DNA from: Panorpa germanica
Lineage: Eukaryota; Arthropoda; Insecta; Mecoptera; Panorpidae
DNA: 64,000 nt
Reading direction: 5' to 3'
NCBI GenBank assembly: GCA_963678705.1
Contig: OY783207.1
Coordinates: 9,052,001-9,116,000 of the forward strand
Both the position numbers and the translations under genes were made by a program. Below, piece by piece: positions 12,701 through 22,717 of the stretch; the stretch's first letter is position 1; each line of letters opens with the position of its first letter. Below the pieces are notes generated by a model. It was not told the DNA's origin. It ran no database searches and saw nothing but the letters and a program-made list of their open reading frames with translations.

Positions 12701-15700
12701 AACATCTCATAAATGTTTTATTATTTATTATTCAAACTTATTTTGCATTAAAAATAATATATAACTTAATACACATAACATTTTACTTATAATATTTTAT
12801 GTGAAAAGAATTATGTTCACAACTCCTTTTGGCCTACGTTTTTGCTAGTTGTTATCAAAAACAAACAAGCAAAAGTAACGAGGCTTATTTAACAATACAT
12901 TTATCTTTTCAAACGCGTTCTTTGAATCCCACCAACGTGTAATGTAAGCTGTATAAACATATGAATGAAAGATTCAAAATGGCCGACTTGTTTTTTTCAT
13001 TGTAAATAATTCTATAAATGTTGAATAGGTTTACTTGTTGTTATATATTTAGCGGTAAAGGTGTTATCCAACGCAGTGTGAGGAGCAGTTATCGTCTCTT
13101 GGAGTTTCATTCTTTGAATAGGTTGACATTTACAAGGTTATTTAAGGCTGAATTCACGAACTGTTCTCTGTTATTCAAATGTCAAATATAACCCGCGTGG
13201 CTGAGTTTTATATACCAAACGGGACATTATTTTATAATTCAAGTATATTCAGTTAACTATTAGGAATTACGAACTTATATAATTAACAGAGTTGTAAAAC
13301 TTTGAATCAGAATACAATTATAATGGTATAACTAGAGAAAATTAATTTAAAAAAAAGAGCTCTGGCCTAATTCCGTACTGACATCTCATCTCTTTCGCTC
13401 TTGTGCTACTGACGCATAATTGCTTCTCGCTTTCTATTTCGTACTTCGTAACCATAAACGAATTAAACTAGATGAATATACCCTTGCACTCAAGCATTAG
13501 ACCAGTTACCAACTGACACTTTGACACGACTGTAAAAGTATTCGAAAAATAAATGTTCAATAGTTACTAATGAGATTGAAATATAATTTCTAACAATAAT
13601 AGTTTGATTACTTCTTGTGTTTATTTGTTATTCTTTCAATTGTATATTTTCTTATGAAATGGCCTGATAATTTGCAAAATGAGCGCAACAATTTCATTTG
13701 TTGAACATTCAATTTTATATAAATATTTATCAAACGTTAAGTGGTGAACCGATTGAATTCTTCAATTTGTTGATAGAAATGTTTCAACACAATTCTGTTC
13801 AAACGTAGATTCGCGAGTAAGGTTATAAAAATAAATACCGCAATATAATATATTTATTAAGCATATTCAAACATGGCAACACTAATAATCAGAAACTAGT
13901 ATTGTCAGAAATTCAGTAGTTCCATTCCTTCCTGTCACATTTTATGTAGTTTTTATATACGCTGCAATATTTTTACTTCATAACGTATTTCAGAAGTAGG
14001 TGTTGTATTTGTTTAAAAAATATTAATGTGTAACTATGATGCTATAAATTTATTTATAAACATTCGAGGTCATACATAAATATTTCATTCGATATTTTAG
14101 GTTGGTTACGTTGGCGCAATTAAAATGGCCGTTCATGGCTGCGAACATTAGTAAAAAATACTTTTTACTTAATTAAATTTTATTCTCTGGAGAATATTAT
14201 GTAATTATTTAGTTTATTTCAAAAGTTGAGGAATACTCCCTTAAGTATGTGTAAATAAACATTAATATGCATTAAACAAAGAATAAATATTATTATTTAA
14301 CGCATATCTAGTTATTAATTATTCTAGTTACTTTCACTAGACTTCGAATAATCTTTTTAGACACAATCAAATATTTTTCTGTCTTTCCAGACACAAAGAA
14401 CTTTTTCTTCTCATCAAATTCAATATAAAACAGAATTGTATGATTCAACTTTTTTATATTTTTATTGAAAATTTTTAATTGATTTAATTTCATGGAATAA
14501 ATGTATTATCGCAAATTTCGTTATCTATTCTTATTATAATTTATTTGCTTTGTTTGTTATCATGTTGTAAAATATAGATAAGGTATTCAATACGTTATTA
14601 GTAATACGTTTTTATGAATATCGTTGTATAATTGTTACCTATTTAATAATATTCCTAATTCGAATGTATAAAATAGAAATTTTAAAAACCCTGTGAAATA
14701 TTTTGAGTTTAGGTTTTGTACATTAGTAGTTTGGCAAACTGGAGACACTCTTAAAAACCAACATTCACTATTGCCAGACCACTCCCTGGTCCCTAACTTT
14801 CTTCAGATCTTTTAAAACTCTTAAAAAAATAGGTAAAGAAGACTGCTGCTGTTCAATAGATTGTGAATTTAAGTTAGGTAGCGATGAAGACGCTTTAAAT
14901 GGCGCTTTAAATTTAATTTGACGACTTTTCTAATATTAAATATCAACAGAAAAGGGAATACAGACTGCAGATTGATTATTTCATCCGAGTTATACTTTCA
15001 TGCATTTTTAAATTCAGTAGAAATGACGCACATGTTTTTTATTTCAGTTATGTGGTCTCGCCATACTTGCTGTCGGCGTGGTCTTCAAACTGAGATTGGA
15101 GGAAGTGATGCAAATGTTAGATGACTTCAATATCAATGTAGCACCCATATTGTTCATTGTCGTGGGATCCATCGTCTTCGTGATAGCTTTCTTCGGATGC
15201 TGTGGCGCCATTAGGGAGAGTCACTGCATGACCGTTACCGTAAGTACCAATTATTACCAAGTTTTTATATTAATAGTAGTACCTATTACAATAACAATTG
15301 TTATTATTACAGTATGCAGTATTTTTGATAATCATCCTCATTGTCCAAGTCGCCATTGCAATCCTAGTCTTTGTGTACATCGACGACGTGAACAAAGCAT
15401 TCCAAACAGCATTTGAAAAACTCTTTGCCCAAAATACAAATGAAGACAGTCGAGATACAATCTTCGCTCTTCAAACCCAGGTACTGTTACTAATTCTGTT
15501 CATAATAAGCTACATGTGATACTTCTGGGAGGGAGGTATTATTTATTTTTTATTATACATTTTCAGTTCGAATGCTGTGGTAAAACTGGTCCTCTTAGTT
15601 GGGGAGCAATCGCTCTGGACAAAAGTTGCTGCGCCACCACTGCCAGTGTCTGCACTCCTGTAAATGCTTTCCAAACTGGATGCGTGGAAGCCATCATGCA

Positions 15701-15915
15701 AGCAATTGACAGCGCTAGCAAAACTATTGGAGCTGTAGCTCTGGGTATTGCTGCCGTGGAGGTATGATATTATTTCAATTTCTAACATATTATTTGTTAA
15801 TGCCATATTTTGATATATTAATAACGGTTTCTTTTATTTACAGGTTGTTGGAGCTATCTTCGCTTTGTGTCTTGCGAATTCCATTCGCAACCAGGATAGG
15901 AGGTTCGGCTATTAA
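6652..15915 (+). CDS. Tetraspanin, complete five-exon gene (228 aa)
   Basis: Coding exons are 6652-6711, 15048-15239, 15313-15480, 15567-15761 and 15844-15915. All junctions are phase 0 with GT-AG borders. The protein has the full tetraspanin plan: an N-terminal MGCGISMIKYLLFFFN; TM1 about residues 11-33; TM2 about 53-75, running into GCCGAIRESHCM; TM3 about 85-106; a large loop of about 90 residues; and TM4 about 194-216. The loop carries CCG at 143-145, CC at 161-162, C169 and C179, the six-cysteine pattern of the family. The tail ends SIRNQDRRFGY. Tetraspanins sit in plasma and endosomal membranes and organise partner proteins into microdomains; the ligand cannot be inferred here. The compact size and MxCGxSMxKY start resemble the insect Tsp42E-type group, but a one-to-one orthologue is not assigned. 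Confidence 0.95.
9843..9965 (+). repeat. Diverged fragment of family A
   Basis: ATAGCTATATCTCCATCAAA and the following TTTCGGATATTTAAAAAAAT correspond to the family A block TTGCTATATCTCCGTCAATA and its continuation. The fragment ends near AAAAAATGAG, as the family does, but lacks the terminal ACACAAGCCCAT. Confidence 0.5.
10785..10823 (+). repeat. Family A terminal fragment
   Basis: ATATAGTATAGTTTTATAG followed by AAATTAAAACATGGTT matches the right end of family A copies (TATAGTACA...TTTATAGAAATTAAGACATGG). Confidence 0.5.
10891..11096. mobile_element. Short inverted-repeat MITE in tetraspanin intron 1
   Basis: The left end AGAACCACTTTTTTATTCTC pairs with the right end GAGAATTAAAAAATCGGCTCT apart from a few mismatches. 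Both continue into CAGTTA / TAACTG. The total is 206 bp. No coding sequence is present and the superfamily is unassigned. Confidence 0.65.
11145..11340 (+). repeat. Mariner-like fragment in tetraspanin intron 1
   Basis: Starts TCATTTTAAATTTCGCGCC and ends TTTGTTAAAGACCG. The CTGTCAATATGCAACGTC block recurs in diverged form at 39450, and the GCGTTTTTCTATTC block resembles the inverted copy at 1085-1315. Confidence 0.45.
11847..12446 (-). mobile_element. Family A element, nearly complete (copy A3)
   Basis: Inverted relative to copy A1 and matching it over almost its whole length. It ends ATAGAAATTAAGACATAGG then ACACAAGCCCAT. At the left it begins at GGTCGATTTTTCAATTGTTG, missing the terminal 20 or so bases. 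It shows both halves of the family consensus inside tetraspanin intron 1. Confidence 0.8.
15048..15239 (+). CDS. Tetraspanin exon 2 (residues 21-84)
   Basis: Acceptor TTTATTTCAG, donor ACC|GTAAGT. It encodes the rest of TM1, the small extracellular loop, TM2 and the inner GCCGAIRESHCM signature. Confidence 0.93.
15313..15480 (+). CDS. Tetraspanin exon 3 (residues 85-140)
   Basis: Acceptor TTATTATTACAG, donor CAG|GTACTG. It encodes TM3 (YAVFLIIILIVQ onward) and the first helix of the large extracellular loop. The preceding intron is only 73 bp. Confidence 0.93.
15567..15761 (+). CDS. Tetraspanin exon 4 (residues 141-205)
   Basis: Acceptor ATACATTTTCAG, donor GAG|GTATGA. It encodes the diagnostic FECCGKTG, the second CC pair, the last two loop cysteines and the start of TM4. 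Confidence 0.93.
15844..15915 (+). CDS. Tetraspanin exon 5 (residues 206-228 and stop)
   Basis: Acceptor TTTATTTACAG. It encodes the end of TM4 (VVGAIFALCLA) and the short cytoplasmic tail ending FGY, then TAA at 15913-15915. Confidence 0.9.
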   Translation, partial: VVGAIFALCLANSIRNQDRRFGY

Positions 15916-16016
15916 AGCCTTTTTTATGCATGCTTTACTAACAGTTCACTTCATCAAATTAAATATCACAGGTGCTTGCGTGCTTTAATTATTATAGACG
16001 CCTTAGAACAATTAAC

Positions 16017-16220
16017 TATAGTCCAAATCACGAGAGTTCGGCGGTGACATATACTTAAAAGAGGTTATAAGAGTGGTATAAATCTATAATACAATACTGC
16101 ATTTTATCTTATTCGTTTCTATATACATTATAGAAAAATAAGTGAGTTATATCGGCAGTTTATATACCACACCTTGTTTTAAGTATGAGTCGCCGCCGAA
16201 CTCTCGTAATTTAAACTATA
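16017..16220. mobile_element. MITE family B, copy 1, in the tetraspanin 3' region
   Basis: Left end TATAGTCCAAATCACGAGAG, continuing TTCGGCGG. Right end CGCCGCCGAACTCTCGTAAT, continuing TTAAACTATA. These are near-perfect inverted repeats of about 35 bp, about 200 bp in total, flanked by TA. A second copy is at 44618-44822. Transcripts reading through could fold into a hairpin. Confidence 0.8.
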
Positions 16221-17493
16221 ATTGTAGCTTTAGAATAAACGCTAAATCGAAATTTTAAATTTGTATACATATTGCAATATGTAGATATAATATCCTTTTT
16301 TAACGTTTACCTCTGAAAATTTGGGGTAAGTAAAGGATAAAAGTAACAAATCTATTTTTAAGTATGCTATTGTTCGTTTGTAATTGTTAATATAGATTAG
16401 ATGGTTAATTGTCGTTATTAATCACTAAGTTTTTGTTGTGTATACACAGATTTTTCTAATTTTAAAGGTATGCGTCCACATGATGGCATGGAAGTTATTG
16501 TATGCATCGTATCAAACGAATTCAACAACAATAGCAGGCTTGTCAGTTCTAGTCCTTTCGTCTTGTACCAACATACAGTAAAAACACTTTGTCTCTTTCT
16601 ATAGCTACGCAATTAATGAATTTGTGTACATATGGCTGCATGTGTCTCAGGCGCAGTATTCGATTTGATGACACTAGTCCGTTTGCATGCAATGACTTCC
16701 ATTCTCATTAATGAATACGTTCCTTAATGCACTTTTTTAGTTAATTAATATGTATATTTTATATAATCAATCATTTTATTTCTATTTCTTCACTGCTATT
16801 TTAAAAACATGATATTTGTGTGCTTCTATGGCACAGTGAGATTCATAGTTTCTCTTTTTTTTAAATTTCTTACGACACTTTTAACAATTATCATATTTTG
16901 GCGTTGGTGTTTGTTCAGTATTAGAAATATATTTTTATTTTAAATTCATGTTGCTTATTTATGTTATGTTACATATATTACAGTTATATCATGTGATTAA
17001 TTATCAGGTGAATCTAACTTCGAGTACAACAGCTTCGCACGTTCCGCACACTTTTTAGATAAACAAAAAAAAAACACAAATCGTACATTTCTACACATTC
17101 CGAATATATTTAAATAATGAAAAACTCTTGGATCAACCAAGTAAATATATTTTCATTTAAAATATGCAATGTGAACAAATAGAATAGTGAAATATATATA
17201 TAATATACATTTAATTATGAATTATTAGATATAACATTATTAAAACTTACTAATAAATTTGTTTGTTGTTTTCCAGGTACGCTTAAATAACTAATTCAAA
17301 TGCGAAGAAGTTTTCTACACCATATTTTCATGAAATATCACCTAAAATACAAAGTTCTTTTTAATGTCTAATATTTTTCCATTTAATTATATGTTCCATT
17401 GTTGTGATGTGCTTATGCTGTAATAATATAAAATATCTTTATAAAAAATGAAATACATATATATTATAATATTAATGAATATATTAAATGTTC

Positions 17494-17503
17494 AATAAAT
17501 AAA
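17494..17503 (+). terminator. Polyadenylation signals, tetraspanin
   Basis: Two overlapping AATAAA hexamers (AATAAATAAA) are followed by TTTGTGTTTTC about 20 bp on. This is the best-looking 3' end signal downstream of the gene. Confidence 0.5.
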
Positions 17504-17582
17504 TCGTTTGTAAGAAATAATTTGTGTTTTCACTAACATCCTAACATGTTCTAACATATGGTTTTTTAAAGAAGTATAAAGC

Positions 17583-17737
17583 TCCATTCCCACTCACTGT
17601 TTTTAGTTTTAATTTAAGGTTTTAAAAAAAGGTTTTTAATATAATTAATTTTATTTCTTTGTATTTTACAAGCTGAACTTACATTTTAGGTTAAAACCTT
17701 AAATTAATAACCCCACTCAGTAAGTGGGCTTAGTGAG
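17583..17737. mobile_element. Small imperfect foldback repeat
   Basis: CCCACTCACTG and AATTTAAGGTTTTAA on the left face TTAAAACCTTAAATT and CCCCACTCAGTAAGTGGG on the right, in inverted order. This looks like an old MITE just after the tetraspanin gene. Confidence 0.5.
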
Positions 17738-18228
17738 TTTAAGAATTTGTCTTGATTTTATCATTCGTCTCGCTTGTAGTTTGTGCTTCCCTCGCAATTT
17801 CTAAAAACCTTAGTGTTTTTGCTATAGTTACCCATACCCATTGCTATAGTATTACCAAAAAAATTCAAAACTTACTGTAGTTACACTTACTACTATTTCA
17901 TGGATTGGTTTAAGATAATAGTAATTCATTAAACTGTATTTTGTATTGCCATCAAGTCAGGCGTTAACGAAATTTGCCATCTATTGAGCAATATACACAC
18001 TTCAATCAGTTAAGGATTCCTTTAGTAGATGGCACGAGAGTAAAAGTAAGTAATCAGTTGAATAAAACTCATTTAACAAGCGCCTGATTTGTATGCTACA
18101 ACTAATACACCATTAATATATATATAATAATACACCATAAATAGAGGTGAATATGAATATGAATTAGAAGAAATACATATTTTCAATTTATGGACACTTT
18201 TTTCTAAGAACTAATTAAACATTTTCTT

Positions 18229-18670
18229 AAATTTTTTGATGCAGTTATGTTTATTATGCTCGTAAACTATAGAACTACTAAATTACATTTTAAATAAGTA
18301 CACGGTTCTGGATTTTTTGGGACCTTTTTTTATTTTTGTGGACATTTTTTTAACAAACAAAGATACATTTACTTGAAATTGTTGAATGCAGTTATGTTCG
18401 TTATGCTCTAACATAAAGAAGTACTTTATTACATTTTATATATCTACGCAATTCTGGTTTTTATGAGACCTTCTTTATTTTCATGGACATTTTTTTCAAA
18501 AACAAAAATATTACATTTTAGTACATTTTTTGATGCAGTTATGTTGGTTATGGTCAAAAATAAAGACGTACCTCATTATATTTTAAATATCTACGCGATT
18601 TTTGTTTTTATGGGACCTTCTATTTTCGTGGACATTTTTTTCAAAAACAAATATATTACATTTTAATAAA
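18229..18670 (+). repeat. Three ~147-bp subterminal repeats
   Basis: GATGCAGTTATGTT-type starts occur near 18238, 18386 and 18531. Each is followed by ATTACATTTTAAATA, a GGGACCTT or AGACCTTC block, GTGGACATTTTTTT and AAAAACAAA. The same unit appears inverted at about 20765-20935 (for example AAAAATGTCCATAAAC). Confidence 0.75.
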
Positions 18671-18673
18671 TAG

Positions 18674-20384
18674 CTTAGATTTTCTGATTTTTTTAAGATA
18701 AGAGAAGGTTATACTCTTGTTAAAATTGATAAAATCGTTGAATTTTTAAAGTTAGCAAATGTTGGATTTTCTGATTTTTTTGAGATGAAAGAAGGTTATA
18801 CTCTTATTAAAATTGATAAAAACGTTGAATTTTTAAAGTTAGCAAATGTTGGATTTTCTGATTTTTTTGAGATGAAAGAAGGTTATACTCTTGTTAAAAT
18901 TGATAAAAACGTTGAATTTTTAAAGTTAGCAAATGTTGGATTTTCTGATTTTTTTGAGATGAAAGAAGGTTATACTCTTGTTAAAATTGATAAAATCGTT
19001 GAATTTTTAAAGTTAGCAAATGTTGGATTTTCTGATTTTTTTGAGATGAAAGAAAGTTATACTCTTGTTAAAATTGATAAAATCGTTGAATTTTTAAAGT
19101 TAGCAAATGTTGGATTTTCTGATTTTTTTGAGATGAAAGAAGGTTATACTCTTGTTAAAATTGATAAAAACGTTGAATTTTTAAAGTTAGCAAATGTTGG
19201 ATTTTCTGATTTTTTTGAGATGAAAGAAGGTTATACACTTGTTAAAATTGATAAAATCGTTGAATTTTTAAAGTTAGCAAATGTTGGATTTTCTGATTTT
19301 TTTGAGATGAAAGAAGGTTATACTCTTGTTAAAATTGATAAAATCGTTGAATTTTTAAAGTTAGCAAATGTTGGATTTTCTGATTTTTTTGAGATGAAAG
19401 AAGGTTATACTCTTGTTAAAATTGATAAAAACACGTTGAATTTTTAAAGTTAGCAAATGTTGGATTTTCTGATTTTTTTGAGATGAAAGAAGGTTATACT
19501 CTTGTTAAAATTGATAAAAACGTTGAATTTTTAAAGTTAGCAAATGTTGGATTTTCTGATTTTTTTGAGATGAAAGAAGGTTATACTCTTGTTAAAATTG
19601 ATAAAAACGTTGAATTTTTAAAGTTAGCAAATGTTGGATTTTCTGATTTTTTTGAGATGAAAGAAGGTTATACTCTTGTTAAAATTGATAAAAACGTTGA
19701 ATTTTTAAAGTTAGCAAATGTTGGATTTTCTGATTTTTTTGAGATGAAAGAAGGTTATACTCTTGTTAAAATTGATAAAAACGTTGAATTTTTAAAGTTA
19801 GCAAATGTTGGATTTTCTGATTTTTTTGAGATGAAAGAAGGTTATACTCTTGTTAAAATTGATAAAATCGTTGAATTTTTAAAGTTAGCAAATGTTGGAT
19901 TTTCTGATTTTTTTGAGATGAAAGAAAGTTATACTCTTGTTAAAATTGATAAAATCGTTGAATTTTTAAAGTTAGCAAATGTTGGATTTTCTGATTTTTT
20001 TGAGATGAAAGAAGGTTATACTCTTATTAAAATTGATAAAATCGTTGAATTTTTAAAGTTAGCAAATGTTGGATTTTCTGATTTTTTTGAGATGAAAGAA
20101 GGTTATACTCTTGTTAAAATTGATAAAATCGTTGAATTTTTAAAGTTAGCAAATGTTGGATTTTCTGATTTTTTTGAGATGAAAGAAGGTTATACTCTTG
20201 TTAAAATTGATAAAAACGTTGAATTTTTAAAGTTAGCAAATGTTGGATTTTCTGATTTTTTTGAGATGAAAGAAGGTTATACTCTTGTTAAAATTGATAA
20301 AAACGTTGAATTTTTAAAGTTAGCAAATGTTGGATTTTCTGATTTTTTTGAGATGAAAGAAGGTTATACTCTTTTGTTAAAATT
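18674..20384 (+). repeat. 87-bp satellite, about 20 direct units
   Basis: Unit starts (ATGAAAGAAGG) fall every 87 bp from 18785 to 19394 and from 19483 to 20353, with an earlier degenerate unit at 18698. One 2-bp insertion near 19432 shifts the register. Because 87 is 29 codons, the array reads as open frames of 220 and 309 codons, each unit starting MKEGYTLVKIDK and ending GFSDFFE. Units differ at a few sites (AAC/ATC, GGT/AGT, GTT/ATT), nearly all amino-acid changing. This argues against selection on a protein, so I call it a satellite and not a gene. Confidence 0.93.
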
Positions 20385-20704
20385 AAAAATTCAACGTTTT
20401 TATCAATTTTAACAAGAGTATAACCTTCTTTCATCTCAAAAAAATCAGAAAATCCAACATTTGCTAACATTAAAAATTCAAGGTTTTTATCAATTTTAAC
20501 AAGAGTATAACCTTCTTTCATCTCAAAAAAATCAGAAAATCCAACATTTGCTAACTTTAAAAATTCAACGATTTAATTAATTTTAACAAGAGTATAACCT
20601 TCTTTCATCTCAAAAAAATCAGAAAATCAAACATTTGCTAACATTAAAAATTCAACGTTTTTATCAATTTTAGCAAGAGTATAACCTTCTTTCATCTCAA
20701 AAAT
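20385..20704 (-). repeat. 87-bp satellite, four inverted units
   Basis: The same unit runs in reverse complement. CAT (the complement of the unit start) occurs at 20432, 20519, 20606 and 20693, exactly 87 bp apart. The head-to-head junction with the direct array lies near 20384, so about 320 bp on each side can pair. Confidence 0.92.
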
Positions 20705-21097
20705 AGAGTTCGTCGTTTAATTTACAAACAGTTATACATATAGTTGTATAAACATTTTAGTTGTATAAAAAAGGTCCATGAACTTAAATGAAGTTGCATA
20801 AATGCCAGAAAATCGTAGATATTTAAAACGTAATGGGCCATTCTTTGTTTTAGACGTTAGCGAACATAGCTGCGTCAAAGAATTTCATGAAAATGTAATA
20901 TTATTCTTTTTGATAAAAATGTCCATAAACTTTTCATTCCATATGCATGTGTAATATCTTTTTGTATGTGTATTAGTAGTAGCATACAAATCAGGCGCTT
21001 ACCAATGAGTTTTAATTCAATTGTTTACTTACGTGTCGTGCCATCTATGAAATAAATCCTGAAGTGTTGGTAGTATGTCTATTGTTTAATAGATGGC

Positions 21098-22642
21098 GTA
21101 TTTTGTTTAGTTTAATTCTAAATATTTGTTAATGGATATTAGATTAATTAATTAACTAATTAACTGTTACAGATATTATTAAATCCATGAGGACTACAAG
21201 GACAAGGATACGGGAGATCAGCAGATAATTAAAAACACTTATTTTTATTTAGTCGAGTATATTTTTACAAGTTGTTTCTCATCGATTATAAATTAAATAA
21301 TTAATAAATAACAATAAAAAAATCGATTTGTGTAAGACACTATTTAGGTTATTTTAGTTGTTTTTCATTATAAATTTGTACTAATTACTGTCAATTATTT
21401 TAATTAGGAATAGAGCTACTACATATATATTATAATCAAAAGTAATATATTTGAAATATTTGAAAAAAAAGAAGAAATGAAATTGATTTTTATAATAATA
21501 GTTTGTAAAATTTGTTCAATGGGCTCGAAAGTATTAATATAGTTATAACAGAGTATATTTAACAATCATATAATTTACAAAATATTTTAATACTTTTATG
21601 CAAATGTGGCAGTATTTCTGGTTGTGTAAGTTGATAATTTTCGGAGTTTATTCTTTTTTGTTACTCAATATATATTTCTAAATTTTGAAACGGATGTATG
21701 AAATATTATTAGTAATCAAGAATTAAAAAAATAATAATAAAAACTCATGAAACTATTTTTATTTATCTCTCTTCAAAACTCTTTCGAGACCTGGTGACTG
21801 AAATACATGCAAACGAAATACTTGTAGTAACAAAAGTTCATTCTGAATAATAACTAAAAATAATTACAATAATATAAATAAACTAAACATTAGTTAAATG
21901 TGTATCTCTGGGGAAGCCAAATTGAATGATTTTCTATATTTTAGCATAACTTATCAGTTGTGTAAATATTTCAAAAACTTATTAACTAAAACTTTGTCTT
22001 AACTACTCGTTTTAAGAACTAGTTCGTCGATTTATAGCCTAAGTAAATATAAAAATTATATTTTTAATATATCAGTACAATATTATATTCTATAATTTAT
22101 TATATTCTGTAAGTAAATATGCGATTAAATGTAATTGTTCAAATTAATTTATTGCAAGAAATAAAATTTACATACACACCTACTGGTCGACTTTAACAAT
22201 TACATCTAATCGCAAATGATATCATCTTGCGTATCACTATTTCGATTACATTTAAAAATATTTTAAATATCAATAAATGAACATTATTTCAATATTCTTC
22301 ATAATAAAGTACGCGATTATTGTATCAAAATTATTATTAAATCTCTAGACACACGCAAATCGCAAATATAAATTTCATTTATCAACAATCACTTCATCAA
22401 TACCCTACATTTGTTTTCTTCCAACGATATTTACAATATTATTATTTTTTGTGTTTCTTTTTTTGTGTTTTCTGACCTTTTCTTAATCTAAAACTATTTC
22501 TTATATTATTTGTAATTATAACTTAAAAACTAATGATAAATAAATATTGTATTGTCTCGAAATCTGTTCGTTGGAGTATACTTATTGTTTTTAATACCTG
22601 ACGACTTTCAATTAGGATTCCATTATTTTGATGTTATGCTTT
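21098..22642 (-). other. 3' UTR and 3' flank of the NCKAP5-like gene
   Basis: Very AT-rich with no coding sequence. On the - strand several AATAAA-type hexamers follow the stop codon, including one in GATAAATAAAAATAG at about 21755-21770. The message could end anywhere from about 22.5 kb down to 21.7 kb. No transposon was recognised here. Confidence 0.5.
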
Positions 22643-22717
22643 TCAAGCAGTTTCTTCAAATACTTCGGAGTCTGTATCTGACGAACTTGGACCGCATTCC
22701 AAAAGATTAGCTCGAGT
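22643..22717 (-). CDS. NCKAP5-like last coding exon
   Basis: Acceptor CTATTTGCAG, phase 0. It encodes TRANLLECGPSSSDTDSEVF and a short acidic end, with the TGA stop at 22643-22645. The intron before it is 406 bp. Confidence 0.88.
   Translation of the reverse strand, partial: TRANLLECGPSSSDTDSEVFEETA

Larger units (their letters stand above)
6712..15047 (+). other. Tetraspanin intron 1 (8.3 kb)
   Basis: Runs from GTAAGT to TTTATTTCAG and splits TM1 after residue 20. It contains family A pieces at 9843-9965, 10785-10823 and 11847-12446, a small foldback MITE at 10891-11096 and a mariner-like fragment at 11145-11340. No further coding exon is seen. A long first intron is a usual place for enhancers, but none can be identified by eye. 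Confidence 0.85.
15916..17520 (+). other. Tetraspanin 3' untranslated region and possible 3' UTR intron
   Basis: No coding sequence follows the stop. AATAAA occurs at 16234-16239 and twice at 17494-17503, the latter followed by a T/G-rich stretch, so either site could end the message. A donor-like CACAG|GTGCTT near 15971 and a good acceptor TTGTTTTCCAG ending at 17277 suggest a possible 3' UTR intron or alternative end. The complete MITE B1 lies inside. Confidence 0.5.
17976..21097. mobile_element. 3.1-kb foldback element carrying a satellite array
   Basis: The left edge (17976 to about 18115) and right edge (about 20975 to 21097) are inverted copies. Both contain GCCATCTATT, then TAGATGGCACGA, then AAGCGCCTGATTTGTATGCT. 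The interior is also roughly palindromic: subterminal repeats at the left, the 87-bp array in the middle, and one inverted subterminal repeat at the right. No transposase is present. It lies between two convergent genes. The class is uncertain: it could be a foldback element or a large satellite-bearing MITE. Confidence 0.75.

Noticed and set aside
18785..20412. Two long open frames (220 and 309 codons) as repeat-protein genes
   Set aside because: They are the 87-bp satellite read in its only open frame. Unit differences are mostly replacements, the array inverts at one end, and no promoter, splice or unique sequence is present.
18674..20704. CRISPR-like array
   Set aside because: Units are contiguous 87-bp tandem repeats without unique spacers, in a eukaryotic context.
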